DNA of 64,000 bases from Brachionus koreanus. Lineage: Eukaryota; Rotifera; Eurotatoria; Ploima; Brachionidae. The translations under genes were made by a program, and so were the position numbers. Where the stretch lies: NCBI GenBank assembly GCA_016987375.1, contig PJRA01000485.1, positions 460,168 through 524,167 of the forward strand, written 5' to 3'. Positions 58,201-64,000 of the stretch are shown here, one piece after another; position 1 is the first letter of the stretch; each line of letters starts with the position of its first letter. The notes under the pieces were generated by a model. The model saw only the letters and a list, made by a program, of their open reading frames with translations. It was not told the DNA's origin and did no database searches.

Positions 58201-61200
58201 AATTTAGGGCTTAACTCGTTGCATAATTAACAATAATATAACAAGACTAATAATAATTGAAAAAAATAGCAATCATAATAAAATAATCTAAAAATTTCTA
58301 TTCGGACAATGTGTCTTACTATTTAAAAAAAATATTTGTTTTTGACTTAAGAGAAGTAATTAGATCTAAGATTCAAGGACAAATAACATTCCTAATTTAA
58401 ATACATTTCTATTTTTTAAGATACGTTTTCTTGACATTTTTTAAATACTATTAAGATGATAAAATATTTGCATAACTTCAAGTTTTACAAATACTAAAAG
58501 TCTTTCGAATCAACTAAAGGAAAATGACGATTAATCTAAGATTCATTAAAAGTTTGTTTAAAATTTTTTTTGTATAAATAGATACATAATGGATAACAGA
58601 CGTGTTCCAATAAATGTTAAAGTTAATCCATCAGAATATTCAGGACGAAGTATACGCTTGGGAAATACTGATATTAGGGAAAAAATGCAACAAAGAATGA
58701 GAGATTTCGAAGAAGAGTCTAGAAGATGGCGGGATCAGTTTATGAGTCAATCTCCAATGAGTCTCTCTGGTCCATCTATTTTGGATAAGCCTAGAATGTT
58801 TTTAAATCCTGAATTTCCAGAGCTTACATCAAATTTTACTCATTTAGGTTCTCGATTTAACAATGGATTTTTTCCATCTTCGATTTCGACTTTAAACCAA
58901 AATTCACAAAAAAGTTTTATTGAGGAAGATGATAATGGAAATAAACGATACAAAATTACTTTTGATGTTGGTGATTTTAAGCCTGAGGAAATAAATGTAA
59001 AAACTGAAGGACGATTATTAATAGTAAAAGGCGATCGCGAGATCGTAGCTGGCTCTTCTTCTGAATCAAAACAATTTAATAGAGAAATAACTTTGCCGGA
59101 TTTTGTTGAGCCAACAACGGTTACTTCGTTTCTATCTGATGGAACTTTAACAGTTGAGGCACCAGTTCAAATGGAAAAGCTTGGCTATTCACCAAGTAAT
59201 TCAATAGCTGGACCAGCAAATTTAAATTTGAAATCAAGTCCAGTTCGAGAAATTGAAAGTCCATCTAGAATTCGAGCTAATCAAAATTCATCTCATACAA
59301 GTACAACTACTGCTTTGGGATCGAATTCAAGCCAGCCAGTTACTTACAAATTCAATATGAGCGAATTTAGACCAGAAGATATAGCAATTACAGTCACAGA
59401 CACAATTTTGAAAGTTCATGCTGTAAGAGAAGAAAGTGACAACAGAGGAGCTGGAAAGACTTACAGAGAATTTAAGCGTGAAATTGGGCTACCTTTTGGA
59501 GCTGATGTTAAAAGACTAAAAAATTCACTTCAATCAGATGGCACATTAACAATTGAGATACCTGTTCATGGAAATGATAATCTTAAGCCGCCTTTAAGTC
59601 CAATTGACATTGATAAGCAATTTAACAATTTCAATATCAAAGAAGAAAATACTAATAAGCCAAATTTAACTTATCAAAATTCTTCTTCGCAAAACACAGG
59701 AATTTTAGAAACAACTCAAGATGGCAAGGATTTAAAATTAACTTTTGATCTAACTGGTTATAAGCCGGAGGATTTGAGTATTAAAGTTATTGATAGCAAT
59801 ACGCTAAGAGTTCATGCCGTGCATATAGATAATACAAAAGGAAATCAAATTCATAGAGAATATACTAGGTAATAGTTAATAACTTTGATTTTTAAAATTT
59901 AAATCTATTTGTTATAGGCAATATCAACTACCAGATTGGGTTCAGCCAGAGCTTTTAAGAGCAAGAATGTCTGAAAATGGAACTTTAACTGTTGAAATAC
60001 CGTTACCACAGGCGCAGCCATCTAAACACGAGTCGTTTATTAATATTCAAAAATAGATTTTGATTAAGACATTAAAATCTTAAAAAAGGTCCCTATTTTT
60101 TCACATTTAATATTTTTCTCACTAAATTTAACTTTTATTTCTACTCTAAATCTCAATTTAAATGCATTTAGATCAACGATATTAAAAAAATGATTTCTCA
60201 ATAAGAATATTGAAATTATCAACAAATTTTTTTTTTTTTGCTTTTTGCAATGACTTTTTTTTCTTAATGAATTTTTTTTGAGATAATTTGTTTACAAATT
60301 AATTTAAAATAGATTTCGTTTGTATTAGATTTAAATAAAGTTTTTAAATTTATAAAAGCAATCTACACTTATTTATTGATATGTTACACAAAAAAATTGA
60401 AAATCAAAAAAAAATTTTTTTAAATTTAAAAAATAATCTTATTATCATAATTAGAAAAAAATTTATTCTTACCGTAAATGATATTTGTTCGCCCTCCTGA
60501 ACTGTCTTCAAAAATTAATGAAAATAATGTTTAATTTTGGGAAAAAAATTTAATTAACTTTACTTTTAATTGTATATTAATCATTTCAATAATACAACTT
60601 CTAGGATTCGGGACTTTATGAAGCTCAACATTTCGCAATGAAAAGCTTTTCATATAATCCAAGCCAGGAAATTTTTTCGACTCATCTATTTCTTCCTCCT
60701 TAAAAAGTTTGATAGCTGTAAAAAAAATTTTAAACAATTAATTTGTAAGAACTTGTTCATTTTCTTCTTCATCCAAAGCTTCTTTAATAAAACTAAAGCC
60801 ACTTAATTGAGAAATTTCGTTTTTTTTTAGGTTCTTTTTATCTTTTGGTGCTTCAGGTACCCACTTAATGAAAAAAAAATAATCAAATGCTAATTAAACA
60901 ACTTATTTTCATACTGTGAAAGGAACTCTGGTCAATATTTCTTCATTCGGGTTGGTCAAAAAGTCTATTCTGATCCATAGAAAATAAATATCATGACAAA
61001 TTAGCTTCCAAAGCAAGTCAAACACCTAAACATTGATAAATAATTGCTTAAAATCAAAGATAAACTTTACTTACGTGCTTGGAACTACGAATTGCAAAAA
61101 GTCTTGTATCTAAAGTAACATCACTTGGAATAATTTTATGTTCTTTAAATTCATTTAGCATCCATTTGACACGAGTCTGTATTTGTTCTCTAGTCAAGCT

Positions 61201-61428
61201 TACAATTGAAATTAGTAAATAAAAAATATATCAAATTTATTATAAAATAACTTACTTGTCAAACGAAGTGAATTTTTCATTATTTTTTCCTGTAAAACTT
61301 TGTAAAAAGTATTTCATATTAGTTCCATTTAAGAGATCCATCAAGATATTTCCAAGAGAATGATCAAAAGGGATTAGACGCATGTTAGCCCATGCAGTAA
61401 AACCGTGAATACGAGTTTTTAAAGACAT
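49208..61428 (-). CDS. tandem CH-domain and ankyrin-repeat protein, 23 exons, 1060 aa
   Basis: I cannot name this protein. Exons (descending): 61428-61256, 61198-61075, 61025-60915, 60863-60753, 60698-60564, 60505-60473, 57344-57288, 56425-56159, 56102-55997, 55939-55843, 55786-55702, 54444-54318, 54271-54195, 54103-53792, 53746-53647, 53588-53468, 53408-53075, 53029-52996, 52938-52794, 49999-49919, 49867-49790, 49728-49445, 49398-49208 (3183 nt, in frame). Residues ~5-115 resemble a calponin-homology domain (FTAWANMRL, ILMDLLNGTNM, HVFDLLWKLICHDI). Residues ~249-330 resemble a second (DTRVLCGLINSFIPNLF, LNSQDLVEADTQSI). A charged helical stretch (~338-372) and an unknown segment follow, then ankyrin repeats from ~508 to ~975 (NSALHICASNG, EGNTPLMLAS, GATALHRAKD, DGNTPLHIRC, NTALHYAAS) and a basic tail. 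Probably a cytosolic scaffold, possibly cytoskeletal; this is inference. Least certain: the exon 4-5 junction (weak donor GTTCTT), and the exon 6-7 join across the heat shock gene. It could be two genes. Confidence 0.75.
50885..51740 (-). mobile_element. degenerate LINE reverse transcriptase to ORF2 end
   Basis: Minus strand from 51740 downward: NVLGPLLFKIYIND, then a decayed motif C, ID.LISWCNEWSMNLNLND, KCEIMSFNRN, SRRANHLTVLENKKKL, and QGIKNRQLC. The ORF2 ending in another frame is FAKRNNYFINRVQQWLNSVG. Frameshifts and stops are present. Confidence 0.68.
52190..52630 (+). mobile_element. LINE 3' end with (ACTA)n tail, family 1 (copy c)
   Basis: Plus strand encodes KLQNDLDAICEWIKVWDMG, then KKCKVMHF, LKWTAQVKSACTKANKILGG and MLKRTF, then the ORF2 end found also at 45.5 and 7.4 kb. 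It finishes GTCGCAGCAATAACTACTAACTACTAACTAACTAACTA (52594-52627). The ACTA microsatellite is therefore the 3' tail of the family. Confidence 0.7.
54640..54800 (+). mobile_element. small LINE reverse transcriptase fragment
   Basis: Plus strand reads KIKSSTEDLDVNITSDCNFG and then QHVNRTVTKVNPLLVMLYE. This is the DLGV.I..DL.W..H......KAN..LG.L block of non-LTR RTs, of a different family from copy c at 52.4 kb. Confidence 0.55.
55121..55272. repeat. ~150-bp near-palindrome
   Basis: Left arm from CAACTGTCTTTTAACCTACTG (55126) through GAAGTCTGCAAAATCTG. It pairs with the right arm, whose reverse complement is CAACTGTTGTTTCACCTACTG ... GAAGTCTGCAAAATCCGG. The centre CAATATTATTATATTG (about 55195-55210) is itself nearly self-complementary. 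No coding content; likely a MITE or foldback relic. Confidence 0.65.
56426..57287 (-). other. CH-ankyrin intron 7 (862 nt)
   Basis: Donor GTAAAG at 57287, acceptor TTTTCTAG ending at 56426, phase 0. AT-rich, nothing else seen. Confidence 0.65.
58573..58588 (+). promoter_or_regulatory. TATA-like motif or 3' splice site just before the sHSP start
   Basis: TTTTTTTTGTATAAATAG lies directly before ATACATAATGG. TATAAATA (58573-58580) is only 9 nt from the ATG, too close for a normal TATA box unless the leader is added in trans. The pyrimidine tract plus AG (58580-58581) could instead be a splice acceptor, for a 5' UTR intron or for trans-splicing. No convincing heat-shock element (GAA..TTC arrays) was found upstream. 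Confidence 0.3.
58589..60056 (+). CDS. small heat shock protein with three alpha-crystallin domains, 472 aa
   Basis: ATP-independent holdase chaperone of the HSP20 family, probably cytosolic. Exons 58589-59868 and 59918-60056 (49-nt intron). Residues 1-118 form an N-terminal region that starts with a basic amphipathic stretch (REKMQQRMRDFEEESRRW). Alpha-crystallin domains follow at about 119-194 (YKITFDVGDFKPEEINVK ... DGTLTVEAP), 251-326 (YKFNMSEFRPEDIAITV ... DGTLTIEIP) and 383-457 (LTFDLTGYKPEDLSIKV ... NGTLTVEIPLP). Each keeps the arginine before the Leu-Pro turn (NREITLP, KREIGLP, and HREYTRQYQLP), which typical family members need for dimer stability. Ordinary sHSPs have one such domain; two-domain forms are known in flatworms. 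The gene lies on the opposite strand inside an intron of the CH-ankyrin gene. Confidence 0.94.
60334..60339 (+). promoter_or_regulatory. poly(A) signal AATAAA of the sHSP gene
   Basis: AATAAA 278 nt after the sHSP stop, still within the host gene intron and 134 nt before the nearest CH-ankyrin exon on the other strand. Confidence 0.4.
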
Positions 61429-62037
61429 ATTAAGTTGGATTCTCTTTCGTTTTAAAATTTTTAAAATGTTATTATATTTTAAAAATTCACGAATAATTTA
61501 GGAAATTTTTTTTTTTAAATTGGATAAAATTAAAGAAAGTATCCAAATTACTCAAAATTTCATTTATTTTCATTTTTTTGGAAACATAATCGAAATTAGA
61601 AAAAGCAAGTGTTTTTTTTTTAATCAAATATTTCGATGCAAATCTACATTTAATTCTTTTATGTATAATTTTTTTTTCAAAATTTATAGAAAATTAGTTA
61701 TTTTCAAGTATTAATATTGTTTTTTTTTTTAATTTTTTGTTCAGGTATGCTTTTAGTTACCCAGCAACATAAATTAAGTAGTAGAAAGTTAAATAACTTA
61801 TTTTTATAATAAATAGAAAACTTAAAATTTTAACAACAAAAAGTCAAAAATATTTTTTTATTATCTTTGAGTTTAAAATTGTCTATATGCGTAATTAAAA
61901 TTTTAAAAGAATAAAACCTAGTTTGTATTAAGATTTGGCGCATTATTTTTTTAGAATCGTGTAATCGATCTCTAAGAAACTAGGTCTGGGGAATTAAAAA
62001 ATTTAAAATATAAATGAATAAATCAAAAATTTCAAGT
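61429..62037. other. intergenic spacer between two minus-strand genes
   Basis: Contains the upstream region of the CH-ankyrin gene (start at 61428) and the 3' flank of the PCGF gene. AT-rich, with no clear promoter element; the 64-codon + frame 61520-61714 looks like a chance frame. Confidence 0.55.
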
Positions 62038-62043
62038 TTTATT
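62038..62043 (-). promoter_or_regulatory. poly(A) signal AATAAA of the PCGF gene
   Basis: AATAAA on the minus strand about 92 nt after the PCGF stop codon at 62135-62137. Confidence 0.45.
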
Positions 62044-62134
62044 TAGTACCTGATGATACCATGAATTATAAAGTAAACTATTTAAAATGAAAACGAAAAA
62101 TGTACAACAATTTTTTTAAAGATATTACTATCTT

Positions 62135-64000
62135 CTATTCATTGACTAGACTGCAGCTTTCTGATATTTTTATCTGAGTCTCTTTCAACGAATCCAAACC
62201 AGAATTTTCATTTTGCAGGCATTTGGGAGCAAAAACTGTATTCTGATAAGATGTTGCCTCTTGAATTAAAGAGGCAAAGTTTGAAAGTGGTTTTTTCAAT
62301 TCTTCAATATAATTATATTGATTGAAATGATTGAACCCTGGTTGGCCAACACATGAGTATTGAGAGTGCATTGATTGCTGCTGACTATTTTGAGTTTGAT
62401 TTGCGTAAAAATTTTGATATGGCTGTGTTTTATTTTGCAAAAAGTCAAATACGTGAGATGCATATTTTTGATTAATCAAAGGATGAGAGCTTAAGTTGGC
62501 TGTCTGTTGCTGATTTTGAATTTGTTGACCTTGCTGAAAATTTGTTGAGTATTCTAAAGATTTCCACGGATACATTAATGGCATAAGCTGGAAATTCTGA
62601 AGCATCGCTAATTGTGATGGAGATGTTTGAGAATTGTTTGGAAAATTTGCATTTGATAGCATATGAGAACTTAGTTTTCTTGGAAAAGAATTATCAAATT
62701 CATCATCATGTATTTCTTTTTTAAAATTTTCATTTATTGAGCTTTTTTGAGCTGTTTGAGAGAGCTTTTGCTTTTTAACAGGATTTGAGTCCGCAAATTT
62801 TTGTGATTTCTTTTTTTTAGTCATTTCAGTTGCTTCTTCAATAGAATTTAGCTCTTTTTTAGGTTTAACTGTTTTTAATTTTTTTGATTTTGAACTTTCA
62901 TTATCTGTATCAAGGAAAATTTCTCTTTTAGTACGGTATTCGTCTTCATTTTCTTTATCGCTATTCGAAACTGTTTCCAACTTTGCGCTAAGATTTGGAA
63001 CGACTTTAATGCTTTCAACCATATTAGTGATTGTTAGGCTTTCTTCATTTATTAAATTATGAGATGAGCTTGTTTGATTCGAGCCTGATAAGCCTTTGGT
63101 GTTAGAAGAACTTTTGTTAGAATTTTCCAAGTTTTCTTTTAATATCGATTCATTTGTCGATGGATCTGTTTGAATTTTAAGATTAGAATCTTGCGATGAA
63201 TCAAAAAAATTGTCCTTTTGAGGAGTTAATTTTGCTTCAGATTTTTCGGTTTGTTCAAATTGTGAGCCTTGATTAAATTTATCATAATTGTTATTTTAAA
63301 AAATTAAACAGATGATAATTTTTCAAATTTACTTGAAGATAGATTAAGATTAGAATGTTCTTTAAAAGAAGAATTAATGCAATTTTGAGCTTCAGTTTCT
63401 AAAATTAAGTCTTTTTTTGAATTTAAATCGTGAATAAATTCTATTTTTTTATTATCAGATTCAATATGAAATGGTAATGTACCATTTTTATTCGATTGAT
63501 CTAAATCAGTGACTAAATTTTGATCAATTATTCTATAGAATAGTCTCATTGGCGCTGTCTTAAAATTTTATTTTAAAATTTTGAAAAAATAATTTTTAAT
63601 ATCTACCCGTCTCCATGCATAAATGTAGGAAATGTCTAGCAAAGTAATTTCCTTGTTTAATGGCTTATCGTCATACATTATGTCTAGCTTTTAAAGACAA
63701 TTCTTCATAAGGTTATTCAATATTTTTTAAAAAAATTACTTTTTTATAATTTTCCAAGCCAAATTTTATTGAAATAAATTTTTTCAATAATTGGATTGAC
63801 AAAGTAGCAGGACATTGAAGATAAATCTTTGGACTAGGTGGATCCAATTCCTTATATCGAGCTGAATCACAAACATCAGCTAAGCCAGTTTCACTATATT
63901 CAATTGATAAGCTAATATCAGAGTATTTATCTATTACAAATATATCATCGTCATCGAGCTCTCCGATTGCTTCTTTATCGAAAATTTTTTTTTTCTTCAA
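62135..64000 (-). CDS. PCGF: Polycomb group RING finger protein (Psc/BMI1-like), 3' part
   Basis: Nuclear PRC1 subunit, partial: the N-terminal RING half lies beyond 64000. Exons (descending): 64000-63740, 63687-63607, 63558-63333, 63267-62135; all junctions keep frame. The RAWUL domain spans the first three: YLQCPATLSIQLLKKFISIK in exon one here, LDIMYDDKPLNKEITLLDI then SYIYAWRR in the next, and APMRLFYRI in the third. This order (RFLRCPA..., DIMY...PL....L.DIAYIY.WRR, PL.L.YR) is that of BMI1/Psc/Su(z)2 proteins, where the domain binds PHC or KDM2-type partners. A ~440-residue tail follows, rich in Ser, Asn, Gln and Lys, with basic clusters (SKKLKTVKPKK, KKKKSQKF, VKKQKL) and a Gln/Asn-rich stretch. 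It resembles in style the disordered tails of fly Psc and Su(z)2. Donor GTAAAT at 63332 was preferred over the open frame continuing to 63304. Confidence 0.86.

Noticed and set aside
1..64000. CRISPR arrays, operons, prophage or other prokaryotic systems
   Set aside because: No regularly spaced direct repeats, no bacterial gene families and pervasive spliceosomal introns; the window is animal nuclear DNA.

Overview
The window is very AT-rich (roughly three-quarters A+T by eye) and belongs to an animal nuclear genome. Its genes are split by canonical GT..AG introns, many only 48-65 nt long, others 0.7-3.1 kb and loaded with decayed transposons. A giant muscle protein (UNC-89/obscurin), a K-Cl cotransporter, a Polycomb RING-finger protein and a triple alpha-crystallin small heat shock protein point to a bilaterian invertebrate. 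A rotifer or flatworm-like lophotrochozoan is my best guess. That guess rests on base composition, short introns and the multi-ACD heat shock protein; no species can be read from the sequence.

Layout. 1-5.8 kb holds no gene, only remnants of LINE-type reverse transcriptases and probable DNA-transposon tails. 5.8-14.2 kb (+) carries a 13-exon KCC (SLC12) cotransporter of 1136 aa. 14.3-17.6 kb is intergenic, with a LINE scrap, a 15-base assembly gap, a Tc1/mariner transposase end and a 754-bp element with ~120-bp inverted repeats. 17.7-44.8 kb (+) is a 16-exon UNC-89/obscurin gene of about 6117 aa, one exon of which is 13.8 kb. 44.8-49.2 kb is intergenic, with a possible single-pass membrane protein ORF, a LINE tail and a MITE-like repeat. 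49.2-61.4 kb (-) is a 23-exon gene I do not recognise, encoding two calponin-homology-like domains followed by ankyrin repeats (1060 aa). One of its introns contains a complete small heat shock protein gene on the opposite strand (58.6-60.1 kb). 62.1-64.0 kb (-) is the 3' part of a Polycomb group RING finger gene (RAWUL domain plus a long low-complexity tail); its RING end lies outside the window.

Gene models. I rebuilt the introns by hand from splice signals and reading-frame phase. The three complete spliced genes with many introns (KCC 3411 nt, UNC-89 18354 nt, CH-ankyrin 3183 nt) and the heat shock gene (1419 nt) all come out as exact multiples of three with one terminal stop. That is strong internal support for most junctions. 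The genes are functionally unrelated (ion transport, sarcomere scaffold, chaperone, chromatin, unknown scaffold), so this is an ordinary animal gene neighbourhood and not a cluster.

Most notable points: an UNC-89 with three Ig and two SH3 domains ahead of its RhoGEF module and with both kinase domains apparently dead; a decayed copy of part of its own Ig exon in the next intron; the unrecognised CH-CH-ankyrin protein with a nested chaperone gene; and several repeat families that can be defined from two or three copies within the window.
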